A stretch of DNA of 64,000 nucleotides. It comes from DASVHS01 sp038244815. GTDB taxonomy: Bacteria > Acidobacteriota > Thermoanaerobaculia > Gp7-AA8. The stretch lies in contig JBBRTB010000002.1 of NCBI GenBank assembly GCA_038244815.1, positions 1-64,000 of the forward strand. Reading direction: 5' to 3'. Positions 1 to 8,101 of this stretch are shown one piece after another. The notes under the pieces were generated by a model. That model saw nothing but the letters and a program-made list of their open reading frames with translations. It was not told the origin of the DNA and ran no database searches. The position numbers and the translations under genes are program-made. The first letter of the stretch is position 1; every line of letters begins with the position of its first letter.

Positions 1-146
1 TCTTCCGGGACCACGCTCGGAATCGGGCTCAGTACTGCGCACCATTGCGTCAACGGCCTCGTCTGCGGAACCGCGCTCCGCAGGATATCCGTTCATCCCC
101 TCGACAACGCGCTTGCGCGTTACACCGCTCGGAATGACGGGAGAGG
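1..146. repeat. REP-like non-coding segment downstream of the PLP decarboxylase
   Basis: I see no gene here. The segment holds two short perfect palindromes, CTGCGGA/TCCGCAG at 63-83 and AACGCGC-TT-GCGCGTT at 106-121. They are followed at 126-138 by CGCTCGGAATGAC, which recurs in inverted orientation at 19658-19670. Hairpins plus a recurring tag suggest a dispersed extragenic palindrome. The hairpins could also stop transcripts from the minus-strand operon that ends at 147, but there is no T-run. A gene reaching in from the left cannot be excluded. Confidence 0.4.
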
Positions 147-1529
147 TCACAGGAAGTCGAGGATCTGCTCCACGTGCCTCCATTCCGTGGCTCCGTTTCC
201 GATGGCCACGCGAATCCCGTACTTCCCCTTCAGCTTCGTGTGCGAAACGAACAGCCTGCCGCTGGCGTTGATCTTCTCGAGCAATGCGGCGTTCTCCTCG
301 TCGCTTCCTTTCCTGCGGAAGACGACGACGCTGAACATCTGCGGGGCCAGCAGCTCGATGTCATCGCGCTTCGCCAGCTCGGAGGCGAGGCGCCCGGCGA
401 AGCCCACCTGGTCGCGGATGACCGCACGGATCCGGTCGAGCCCGTAGTGTTCCATGACCATCCATAGCTTCAGAGCGCGGAAACGGCGTCCGAGCTGGAG
501 GCCGTAGTCCATGTAGTTCACTTCCGCCGTGTCGGTGGTCTTCAGATACTCCGGCACGAGCGAAAACGTCTCACGCAGCACGTCGGGCTTGCGCGTGTAG
601 AGCACGCTGCAGTCGATCGGTGTGAACAGCCACTTGTGGGGATTGGTGACGATGGAGTCGGCGAACTCGATGCCGTCCCACAGCCAGCGCAGCGACGGCT
701 CGATCGTGGCCGAGCCGGCGTAGGCGGCGTCGACGTGTAGCCAGAGGTTCTGGCGCTGTGCGATCTCGCCGATCCGTCGCAGAGGATCGACCGAGGCCGT
801 CGACGTGGTCCCGAGCGTCGCGGAGATCGCACACGGCAGCGCGCCCGCCTGGCGATCGCGGGCGATGGCCTCCTCCAGCGCGTCGACACGCATCCGGAAT
901 GCGTCGTCACTCGGAATCTTGATGACGCCGTTCGCTCCGAAGCCGAGGGCCAGCGCGCCTTTTTCGATCGACGAATGCGCCTGATCGGAGCAGTAGAGGC
1001 GCAGCGGCGGCAGGTCGCGGCCGGTCATCCCCTGGCGGCGGATATCGAGCCCGAGGGACTCGCGCGCTGCGGCCAGGGCCAGGAAGGAATTGATCGATGC
1101 CGTGTCGTTGATGATGCCGAAGAGATTGTCCGGCAGTCCGAGAGCGTCGCGCAGCCAGCGCAGCACCACCGTCTCGAGCTCGGTGAGCGACGGCGAGGTC
1201 TTCCACAGCATTCCATTGGCGTTGATCGTTGCCGACAGCAGCTCGCCGAGGATGCCGGCCTGCGAACCGGTGATCGAGAAGTAGGCGAAGAAGGCCGGAT
1301 GATTCCAGTGCGTGATCCCGGGAACGATCTTGTTCTCGAAATCCGCGATCAGCTCGTCGTAATCGCGGCCTTTCGTTGAAGGAGCCTGCGGAAACTGCCT
1401 TTCGATGTCGCCTGGCTGGACGCGCGAGAGCACGTCGTACTGGTCGATCTGTTCGAGGTAGTCCGCGGCCCAGTCGATGAGCCTGTGGCCGGCGGCGCGG
1501 AAGTCTGCGGCGGTGGGATCGAGCTTCAC
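147..1529 (-). CDS. Pyridoxal-phosphate-dependent group II (aromatic L-amino-acid type) decarboxylase
   Basis: This 460-residue protein has the full length of the DDC/AADC family. Visible marks are HVDAAY (265-270, with the Asp that contacts the PLP ring nitrogen) and TNPHKW (295-300), whose Lys299 should form the Schiff base. The IINDTAS stretch near 139-145 matches the phosphate-binding loop of AADC-like members. It begins with GTG, and a small hairpin (1529-1543) touches the start codon. It is the last gene of the polysaccharide operon, 16 bases after the sugar transferase. Whether it makes an amine for the glycan or is simply co-transcribed is unknown; the substrate cannot be read from sequence. 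Confidence 0.88.
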   Translation of the reverse strand: MKLDPTAADFRAAGHRLIDWAADYLEQIDQYDVLSRVQPGDIERQFPQAPSTKGRDYDELIADFENKIVPGITHWNHPAFFAYFSITGSQAGILGELLSATINANGMLWKTSPSLTELETVVLRWLRDALGLPDNLFGIINDTASINSFLALAAARESLGLDIRRQGMTGRDLPPLRLYCSDQAHSSIEKGALALGFGANGVIKIPSDDAFRMRVDALEEAIARDRQAGALPCAISATLGTTSTASVDPLRRIGEIAQRQNLWLHVDAAYAGSATIEPSLRWLWDGIEFADSIVTNPHKWLFTPIDCSVLYTRKPDVLRETFSLVPEYLKTTDTAEVNYMDYGLQLGRRFRALKLWMVMEHYGLDRIRAVIRDQVGFAGRLASELAKRDDIELLAPQMFSVVVFRRKGSDEENAALLEKINASGRLFVSHTKLKGKYGIRVAIGNGATEWRHVEQILDFL

Positions 1530-1545
1530 AGGCCTCGGGCCTGAA

Positions 1546-2985
1546 TCATGACGCTCCGCGACCCGAGAGCACGGCGGGGATGGTGCGCAGGAGAATCTTC
1601 AGGTCCAGCGACGGCGACCAGTTGTCGATGTACTGCAGGTCGAGCTGCATCCAGCGATCGAAGTCGACGTTGTTGCGGCCGCTGATCTGCCAGAGGCACG
1701 TCAGTCCGGGCTTCATCGACAGCCGGCGCCGGTGCCAGCGGTGATAGGACGCCACTTCCTCCGGGATGGGCGGCCGCGGACCGACCAGGCTCATGTCGCC
1801 CTTGAGCACGTTCCAGAGCTGGGGAACCTCGTCGAGCGAGAATTTGCGCAACCAGCGACCGACGCTCGTCACGCGTGGATCGTCCTTCGCCTTGAACACC
1901 GGACCGGTCATCTCGTTGAGGTGCGTGACCTCGCCGCGGCGCTCGTGCGCGTCCTCGATCATCGTTCGGAACTTGTAGAGCGTGAAGATGCGGCCGTTGA
2001 GGCCGATGCGCTCCTGCTTGAAGACGACCGAGCCGGGAGAGCTGAGGCGGATGGCCAGCGCGGCGATGAGCAGCACCGGCAGCGTCAAGAGGAGGATGAG
2101 CATGGAGATGCCGACGTCGAGCATGCGCTTGAAGGCCAGCTCGGTCTCGTTCGAGGGCGTGGTCGTGAATGTGAGGAATGGCACGCCTTCGATCTCCTCG
2201 ACCTCCAGCCGGGCCACCTTGTTCGGGAAGAAGTTCATGGCCACGCGGGTGCGGATGCCCAGCTCCTCGCACATCAGGAAGATCTGCTTCATCTCGTCGA
2301 GCTTCTTGCGCGTGACCGCGAACACGATCTCGTCGATCGGCTCCGGATGGCCCTGTTCGAGAATCTTCTTCAGGTCGGGAACCGCACCGAAAATCCGATA
2401 GCGTCCCCACCCGTTCGGCAGACGATGGCCGTCCGTGACGAAGCCGAGGATCTTGTAGCCCCAGTATTTGTGATTGACGATCATGCCGGCGACGTCGAGC
2501 GCGCGGCGGCCCGTGCCGACGATGAGCACCGTCCGGTAGTTGAGTCCTTTGGAACGGACATATCGCGCCAGCACGCGAACCAGGATCTTCTCGGCGAGCA
2601 GCAGCATCGCCGACAGCGCCGCGAACAGCACGAACCAGACGCGCGAGAGCTGCCGCAGCGGAATCAGGTAGGCCAGCGTGGCCAGAAGGAGATTGCCGAC
2701 GACGACGACGCGGATGATGGTCAATCCCTCGCGCGTCACCGGGATGGTGCGGTGGCTGTGATAACTGTGGTAGCTGAAGAGCAGCACCGACCAGATCACC
2801 AGGACGAACGGATAGACCTTGAGGTATTCGGAGATCGGGAAGAGGCCGAAAGGGAAACGCCCCGGTACGAGCCGCGGCAGCACCGCATCGCGGATCACGA
2901 AAGCCGCGAAGAACGCCACGGACGTCAGAGCAAGATCGACGAGATAGACGATCCTCGCAATCAATCTCGCTTGTTGTTTCAGCAT
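1546..2985 (-). CDS. Polyprenyl-phosphate sugar phosphotransferase (WcaJ/WbaP type)
   Basis: This 479-residue protein has the classic two-part build. The N-terminal half has several hydrophobic membrane helices followed by a Rossmann-like segment (VLIVGTGRRALDVAGMI). The C-terminal half is a bacterial sugar transferase domain beginning FKRMLDVGISML, with FKQERIG and LYKFRTM motifs and the VGPRPP signature. Family members move a sugar phosphate from a nucleotide sugar onto undecaprenyl phosphate in the inner membrane, the first committed step of exopolysaccharide or O-antigen repeat synthesis. It lies next to four glycosyltransferases that would extend the repeat. The sugar cannot be deduced. 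Confidence 0.92.
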   Translation of the reverse strand: MLKQQARLIARIVYLVDLALTSVAFFAAFVIRDAVLPRLVPGRFPFGLFPISEYLKVYPFVLVIWSVLLFSYHSYHSHRTIPVTREGLTIIRVVVVGNLLLATLAYLIPLRQLSRVWFVLFAALSAMLLLAEKILVRVLARYVRSKGLNYRTVLIVGTGRRALDVAGMIVNHKYWGYKILGFVTDGHRLPNGWGRYRIFGAVPDLKKILEQGHPEPIDEIVFAVTRKKLDEMKQIFLMCEELGIRTRVAMNFFPNKVARLEVEEIEGVPFLTFTTTPSNETELAFKRMLDVGISMLILLLTLPVLLIAALAIRLSSPGSVVFKQERIGLNGRIFTLYKFRTMIEDAHERRGEVTHLNEMTGPVFKAKDDPRVTSVGRWLRKFSLDEVPQLWNVLKGDMSLVGPRPPIPEEVASYHRWHRRRLSMKPGLTCLWQISGRNNVDFDRWMQLDLQYIDNWSPSLDLKILLRTIPAVLSGRGAS

Positions 2986-3050
2986 CTCGTCGTCTTTGAA
3001 TTTACTGCAAAACCGCTCGTGCCCATATACGCATCTCCCGCCAAGACCGT

Positions 3051-4151
3051 CTAGGCACCCGCGATTTCCCTCAGTAAACGCTCGTAGGCGTCCGTTACGG
3101 CCGTCCAGCTGTACCGGGCGGAAGCCCGCCGCCGGGCCCGCTCCCGGAGCGCCTCGCGGCGCGCCGGGTCGTCTAGCAACTCCCGGACCTGCGCGGACAA
3201 GGTTTCCGAGGGCCGGAGCCGGAAGTAACCGACTGAGTCTGCCCCCACTTCCTGGTTTTCCGGGGTATCGAGGGCGAGAACGCAGCCGCCCGAGGCCATG
3301 GCCTCGATGAGTGCCGGATGCGTGCCGCCGACCTCGGTGGCCTGGATGTAGATCAGGGCGTTGCGTTGCAACGTCCGGTAATCGGGGCCATAGAGCGCAC
3401 CGGGGAAGAGGATCGTCGGGCCTTTGTGTGCATGAAGTTGATCCAGGAGCTGTTTGTCGTACCGGGCATCACCGAGCATCACCAACGGGGTTGCCGGGCG
3501 GCCGGGTTGCCGGGTTGCCTCGTACGCGTTGACGACCTCGAGGGGGTTGTTCTCCCGTTCGAACCGGCTGACGTAGAGGATGTAGTTGCCTCGCTCGACG
3601 CCGAGGCGCTGAAGGATGGCAGTGTCCTCTTCCTCAGGAAACTCCGCGCCGTACGGGATCGTCACGGACTCGATGTCGAAATGATCGCGGTAGTAGCCGG
3701 CGATGACTTCGGCATCGGCCACCACCTTGTTCGCGAACGAGGCCGAGAATGCCTCCCCCGTCATGTAGACCACACGGCCCAGGACGTTCCACTTGCGGCG
3801 CCGGCGCTCGATGCCGTCGACGTTGATGGCCACCGGGATCCGTGCCGCGCGGAGCAGCGGGATCGTGAAGGCGTTGGCGGCGTTGCAGAGAAGGACGGCA
3901 TCGAAGTCCCGGCGGAGAGAATCAATTGCCGATAATGCTGTATGAGAAACAGTCTCGAAATACTTACCTGGAATGGCCGGCAGAACGATGCGCCGGATGC
4001 CGTTCCAGGAGAGCGGCCCTCCGGCCTCGCGGCAATACACCGTGACGTCGTGGCCGCGCTGGACGAGACGCGTTCCCAGCTCGGCCGCGAACGTCTCGAA
4101 TCCGCCGTAGGCCGGCGGAACCCCGCGCGTGCCGAGGATGGCCAGCCTCAA
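3051..4151 (-). CDS. Glycosyltransferase family 4 (DUF1972/rhamnosyltransferase-like)
   Basis: The open frame runs further upstream, but the N-terminus RLAILGTRGVPPAYGGFETF is the usual start of DUF1972 glycosyltransferases. I therefore start at the TTG at 4151, whose TTGA overlaps the stop of the upstream gene, giving 366 residues. The C-terminal half has the GT4 nucleotide-sugar region (ILYVSRFERENNP; IEAMASGGCVLALD). Between NAYE and LVML there is an extra loop, ATRQPGRPATP, encoded by an octamer repeat at about 3488-3518 (GGTTGCCG units). It probably adds a sugar to a lipid-linked intermediate on the cytoplasmic face. Acceptor and donor are unknown. Confidence 0.88.
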   Translation of the reverse strand: MRLAILGTRGVPPAYGGFETFAAELGTRLVQRGHDVTVYCREAGGPLSWNGIRRIVLPAIPGKYFETVSHTALSAIDSLRRDFDAVLLCNAANAFTIPLLRAARIPVAINVDGIERRRRKWNVLGRVVYMTGEAFSASFANKVVADAEVIAGYYRDHFDIESVTIPYGAEFPEEEDTAILQRLGVERGNYILYVSRFERENNPLEVVNAYEATRQPGRPATPLVMLGDARYDKQLLDQLHAHKGPTILFPGALYGPDYRTLQRNALIYIQATEVGGTHPALIEAMASGGCVLALDTPENQEVGADSVGYFRLRPSETLSAQVRELLDDPARREALRERARRRASARYSWTAVTDAYERLLREIAGA

Positions 4152-5083
4152 CGGAACCACCTCGCCAGATCGCGATCGGAAACCACGCGCCGGCTCTGGA
4201 TGGCGCGGCGTTTGGCCAGCACGCGCGTGCGGTTCCGCCACAGCCAGCGAAACGCCGGCAGCGAGCTTCGCTCGACCGTGAGAGCGGCGCCGAGGACCGT
4301 GACGTCGCGGGCGATCTCGAATGGGGCGTTGCGCAGAGCGAGATAGGCGCCCTCGTTCTTCAGCCGCAGCAGGAACCGGTTCTTCACGGAGTGCATGTTG
4401 ATCGCGGCCGGCAGCTCGCGGCGGCGCTCCGGCGTGACGCGGCGCACGTGCGTGGCCACCGCGTCCGGCACATACATGGCGCGATAGCCGAACAGCCGTC
4501 CCCTCCACGCCAGATCCGCATCCTCGCGATAGGCAAAGAAGTCCGAATCGAAGGCCTCCCCGTCGATGGCCACATCGTGCAGGAACGAAGCGCGATACAT
4601 CCCTGCCGCCCCTGACACGCCAAACACTTCCGAGGCCCGAGGCCCGAGGCCCGAGGCCTCCGTCATGTCGAAATGCCGGCCGCTCCGCGTCATGCGGATG
4701 CCCATCGAGTCGACCGATCCGTCTTGGCGAAGGAGCTTCCCGGTGGCCATGGCGAATTCGGAGGCGGCACCGTCGAAGGCCGCCACAAGACGCGCGATGT
4801 AATCCGGCTCGAGGAACGCGTCGGGATTCACGAGCTGCACGAACTCTCCGCTCGCAGCGGCGACGATCTGATTCATGGCCGCGCTGAATCCGAGATTGCT
4901 GTCGTTGCGGATGAGCCGCGTGGCCTGGTTCCCGGCGAGCGCCAGCGAGTCGTCATCCGAGGCGTTGTCGGCGACGATCAGCTCCACCTCGCCATGCGTT
5001 TGCCGCGCGATGCAGTCGAGGCAGCGGCGCAGCCAGGGAGCGCTGTTCCAGGTTACGACGGCGACGGTGACGAGTCGTCCCAT
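4148..5083 (-). CDS. Glycosyltransferase family 2
   Basis: I start at ATG 5083 (MGRLVTVAVVTWNS), which overlaps the end of the preceding gene by 31 bases and gives 311 residues. The GT-A fold core is visible: VTVAVVTWNSAPWLRRCL, VADNASDD, the donor region FVQLVNPDAFLEPDY, and FFAYREDADLAWRG, which resembles the catalytic ED region of rhamnosyltransferase-like GT2 enzymes. Residues encoded by 4632-4659 come from four GAGGCCC-type heptamers lying in a loop after FDMTEAS. It belongs to the translationally coupled glycosyltransferase chain of the polysaccharide operon. Confidence 0.9.
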   Translation of the reverse strand: MGRLVTVAVVTWNSAPWLRRCLDCIARQTHGEVELIVADNASDDDSLALAGNQATRLIRNDSNLGFSAAMNQIVAAASGEFVQLVNPDAFLEPDYIARLVAAFDGAASEFAMATGKLLRQDGSVDSMGIRMTRSGRHFDMTEASGLGPRASEVFGVSGAAGMYRASFLHDVAIDGEAFDSDFFAYREDADLAWRGRLFGYRAMYVPDAVATHVRRVTPERRRELPAAINMHSVKNRFLLRLKNEGAYLALRNAPFEIARDVTVLGAALTVERSSLPAFRWLWRNRTRVLAKRRAIQSRRVVSDRDLARWFR

Positions 5084-6087
5084 CGATGCAGTGCTTTCCT
5101 CATCACGCGCGCGTAGGTGCGCAGCGCGTCCGAGCGGCTGGAGGTTCCGTTGCGAAATCCGACGAACGCCGCGAACCACCGCAGGATCATTCCGGCGATG
5201 ATCGCCCAGCGCAGCGCTTCGGCCTTCCCGGCCGGGAACCACTTGCGCGCGTAGCGCCACATGTTGCGATACCAGAGATCGATGAAGCGTTCGTACGGCA
5301 TGTGCTCGAGGCTGGCACCGCCGACGTGCCGCGCCCGTGCCGCCGGAACCACGAACAGTTCTTTCTTCGCTTCCGCCAGACGGCGGCAGAAATCGACGTC
5401 CTCGAACCAGGCCGGCGAGAACTGCTCGTCGAAACCGCCGGCCGCGTCGAAGACTTCGCGGCGGACGAGCATGGCTGCCGCGGCGGGCTGCTCCACGCGC
5501 CGCGGTTCAGAGAGATCGAGGTCCTGATAGCGGTAATGCGCTGTGGCGGGATTGCGCGGGAACATCTTGTCGATGAGCAACGCCTCCGCCGCAAGCGCGC
5601 GGAGCGTCGGCAGCCGGCGAAGCTGGAACTCGCGCTGGGAACCCCCACCCTCGCCGGCCAGCAGCGGCACCGCCGCCGCTGCATCCGGGTGGCCGTCGAG
5701 AAACTCGCAGAGGCGCGTGAGCGCGTGCGGGTCCAGATCGCAGTCGGGATTCAGGAGAAATGCGTAGCGGCCGCGCGACTGCGCCAGGGCCTGGTTCGTG
5801 CCGGCCGCGAATCCCTCGTTTGCGCCGGAGCGGATGATCCGCATCCCTTCGCGCGGCAGGAGCGCCAGGGTGCCGTCGCTGGAGGCGTTGTCGTAGATCA
5901 CGACCTCGTAGGACAAGCCCTCGCATGCAGCGGGCAGCGAGCGCAGGCACCGCTCGATCCACCGCTCGCTGTTCCAGGTGACGATGACGATGGAGAGCCG
6001 TGGAGCCACGACCACGCTCGGCTCCGCGGGCGGAGCCGCCGGCGTCACCCGCGCCTCGGAAACCGTCGTCACTACGATGTCAGCCAT
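5053..6087 (-). CDS. Glycosyltransferase family 2 (WbbL-like)
   Basis: I start at ATG 6087 (MADIVVTTVSEAR), overlapping the upstream stop by 16 bases and giving 344 residues. After a 30-residue Pro/Ala-rich lead the GT2 domain shows LSIVIVTWNSERWIERCL, YDNASSDGT, FLLNPDCDLDP and FSPAWFEDVDFCRRL. The C-terminus has a hydrophobic stretch (WAIIAGMILRWFAAFVGF) that may touch the membrane. It is most like the rhamnosyltransferase branch of GT2, but the sugar is not provable. Start overlap with both neighbours implies coupled translation. Confidence 0.9.
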   Translation of the reverse strand: MADIVVTTVSEARVTPAAPPAEPSVVVAPRLSIVIVTWNSERWIERCLRSLPAACEGLSYEVVIYDNASSDGTLALLPREGMRIIRSGANEGFAAGTNQALAQSRGRYAFLLNPDCDLDPHALTRLCEFLDGHPDAAAAVPLLAGEGGGSQREFQLRRLPTLRALAAEALLIDKMFPRNPATAHYRYQDLDLSEPRRVEQPAAAAMLVRREVFDAAGGFDEQFSPAWFEDVDFCRRLAEAKKELFVVPAARARHVGGASLEHMPYERFIDLWYRNMWRYARKWFPAGKAEALRWAIIAGMILRWFAAFVGFRNGTSSRSDALRTYARVMRKALHRWDDSSPSPS

Positions 6088-7163
6088 GCCTTGACTGCGT
6101 CCGTCAGCGGCCGCGTGACGACTTCCCACGTATACCGCGGACGGACCCGTTCGAGATTCATTACGCACGCCGATCGGAAAACGTCGTCCGTCAGCAGTTT
6201 TCTGATCGCGTCAGCCACCGCCCCCACATCCTCGGGCGGCACGACGATGCCGAGCCCTTCGCGCTCGACCAGCTCCGCGGCGAATCCCCGTTCGGTCGCG
6301 ATGACCGGAATCCCGGCTGCAATCGCGTCGAACAGCCGCGTCCGGATCGCGTACTCCGCCTCGGCCGTCGAGCGGTGGAGCATGATAGCGATTTTGCCGG
6401 AACGCAGCCACGATAATCGCTCGACGTACGGAACCCAGTCGGCGGAGGCGGAGACATACGGGCCACCGAGCTCGAGCAATCGGTCGAAGCGATCGGAACG
6501 GCGGCGGTCGACGAGATCGCGGTTCGGCCGCGTGCGTCCCAGGAAGAGAATCTTGCAGGGAAGGCCGTCGGAGTTGAGGGAGACCACTGCTTCGACCGCG
6601 GTTTGCGGATCGAGCCATTCCCACACGCCGCCGCCCCAGACGATCACGTTTGCCTGCGGCTGCTCGCATGACGAAACCTCGGCCTCGTCGATGCCGAACG
6701 GCACCTCGATCCACGGCGCCTCGTTGCTTTTCAGCGTCTGATAGAAACGGCGCTGCTGGGGCGCAGCCACGATCAGCAGATCCGCGCTCATGAGCGCGGA
6801 AGACAATCGCCACCACTCCGCGGCGAGGTGGACGCGCTGCCGCAGCGACGGAGACGGGCCATACAACTCGCGAAGCTCGAGCACGGTAGGATCGAAGAGA
6901 TCGAACACGATGCGCTGACCGGGGCGCCGTTTGCGGAAGCCGCGGGCAGGCTGGCCGATGAGGACGCGCGCGTCGCGCATGAGCTGGCGGGCCTCCCGTG
7001 ATTCGCGATCGACGACAGGGATGTCGCCGGCATCCTCGACCTTGGCGATGAGCGTGGTTGGAGCGATCTTGGCCAGTTGCCGCGCCAGATGCCAGGCCCG
7101 GATGCCGGGGCCGGCCATCCGCGCACCAACAACATCGGGAGTGACGACCACAACCGTCGACAT
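6072..7163 (-). CDS. Glycosyltransferase family 4/1
   Basis: The first gene of the minus-strand glycan operon. I favour ATG 7163 (MSTVVVVTPDVVGARMAGPG) over the upstream ATG at 7181; it gives 363 residues. The N-terminal GT-B domain opens with GPGIRAWHLARQLA; the C-terminal domain has VIVWGGGVWEWLDP, ILFLGRTRPN and a GT4-like IAAGIPVIATERGFAAELV loop. A 26-base gap separates it from the divergent methyltransferase, so its promoter must lie in or very near that gene's 5' end. Confidence 0.87.
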   Translation of the reverse strand: MSTVVVVTPDVVGARMAGPGIRAWHLARQLAKIAPTTLIAKVEDAGDIPVVDRESREARQLMRDARVLIGQPARGFRKRRPGQRIVFDLFDPTVLELRELYGPSPSLRQRVHLAAEWWRLSSALMSADLLIVAAPQQRRFYQTLKSNEAPWIEVPFGIDEAEVSSCEQPQANVIVWGGGVWEWLDPQTAVEAVVSLNSDGLPCKILFLGRTRPNRDLVDRRRSDRFDRLLELGGPYVSASADWVPYVERLSWLRSGKIAIMLHRSTAEAEYAIRTRLFDAIAAGIPVIATERGFAAELVEREGLGIVVPPEDVGAVADAIRKLLTDDVFRSACVMNLERVRPRYTWEVVTRPLTDAVKAWLTS

Positions 7164-7189
7164 GCGCGGCGAGACTATCATCCGCGAGT

Positions 7190-8101
7190 TTGCCTGATTA
7201 CGTCTGCCCTTCCTGTCATGGACCGTTGAGCCGCCCCGCTGCCGGGACGCTGGCCTGTGCTTCGTGCCGACTGGAGTATCCGGTCGATCGAGCCATCGCC
7301 GACTTCTCGGGCGGCGTGTACTACGACACGTTCCACAGCGAAGAGGAGCTCACCCGGGAACACCGGATCGGGCTGGCGGCGGAGGTGCCGGGGTCGCGCT
7401 GGCGCATCGAGGAGTTCTACGCGCACCTGATCGAGGGTGGGGCGAGCGTCCTCGATTGCGGGTGCGGAAACGGGGTCTCGGTCGACGTGCTGAACGAGCA
7501 TGGCTTCGACGGCTGGGGCGTCGATCTCTCCGCGCTCCGGAAGTGGCAGTGGCGCGAGCGCGCGCGCCCGGAGCGGCTTGCCGTGGCCAACGCGCTGCGA
7601 CTCCCCTTCCCCGACGGGAGTTTCGATACCGTGATCAGCTCCGGCGTCATCGAGCACATCGGCGTCGACGAGCGCGGCGGCGCGTCCTACGCGGTCACGC
7701 CGCGCCAGGATCGCGATGCCTCGCGCCGGCAGTTCATCGACGAGTTGCTGCGCGTCACCAGGCCGGGCGGCCGTGTGTTCGTCGACTGTCCGAACGGCGC
7801 GTTCCCGATCGATTTCTGGCACGGCGGCGAGGGTGGGAGGGCGCGGTGGCACCGGCGAGGAGAAGGATTTCTCCCGTCGTTCGCGGAGATCAACGCGCTC
7901 GCGCGCGGTGCGGAAGTGCGTGCGCTGAGCCCGAGCCGCCGCTTCGCGTTCAGGCAGGTCGGCCAGCATTGGTATGGGCGCCTGTTCTCGCTGCCGATGG
8001 CGATGTGGCTCGCGGCGATGAAGGTCGTACCGTTTCTGGCGCGAACGGCGACGAACCCCTACCTCGTCGTCGAGATCAGAAAGTCAGCGCATCGAGATTG
8101 A
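7190..8101 (+). CDS. Class I SAM-dependent methyltransferase with N-terminal zinc ribbon
   Basis: This 303-residue protein starts at TTG 7190. Residues 6-26 form a CPSC...CASC four-cysteine knuckle of the Trm112-like kind. The Rossmann methyltransferase core follows with motif I VLDCGCGNG, an acidic strand GWGVDLS and the motif IV region FDTVISSGVIEHIG. The substrate is unknown; such proteins often methylate sugars or lipid-linked intermediates, and it diverges from the polysaccharide operon. Its last 26 bases overlap the convergent membrane-protein gene. Confidence 0.85.
   Translation: MPDYVCPSCHGPLSRPAAGTLACASCRLEYPVDRAIADFSGGVYYDTFHSEEELTREHRIGLAAEVPGSRWRIEEFYAHLIEGGASVLDCGCGNGVSVDVLNEHGFDGWGVDLSALRKWQWRERARPERLAVANALRLPFPDGSFDTVISSGVIEHIGVDERGGASYAVTPRQDRDASRRQFIDELLRVTRPGGRVFVDCPNGAFPIDFWHGGEGGRARWHRRGEGFLPSFAEINALARGAEVRALSPSRRFAFRQVGQHWYGRLFSLPMAMWLAAMKVVPFLARTATNPYLVVEIRKSAHRD

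Noticed and set aside
147..7163. Secondary-metabolite cluster because of the PLP decarboxylase
   Set aside because: No polyketide, peptide synthetase or tailoring enzymes; glycosyltransferases and a polyprenyl sugar transferase explain the operon as surface polysaccharide.
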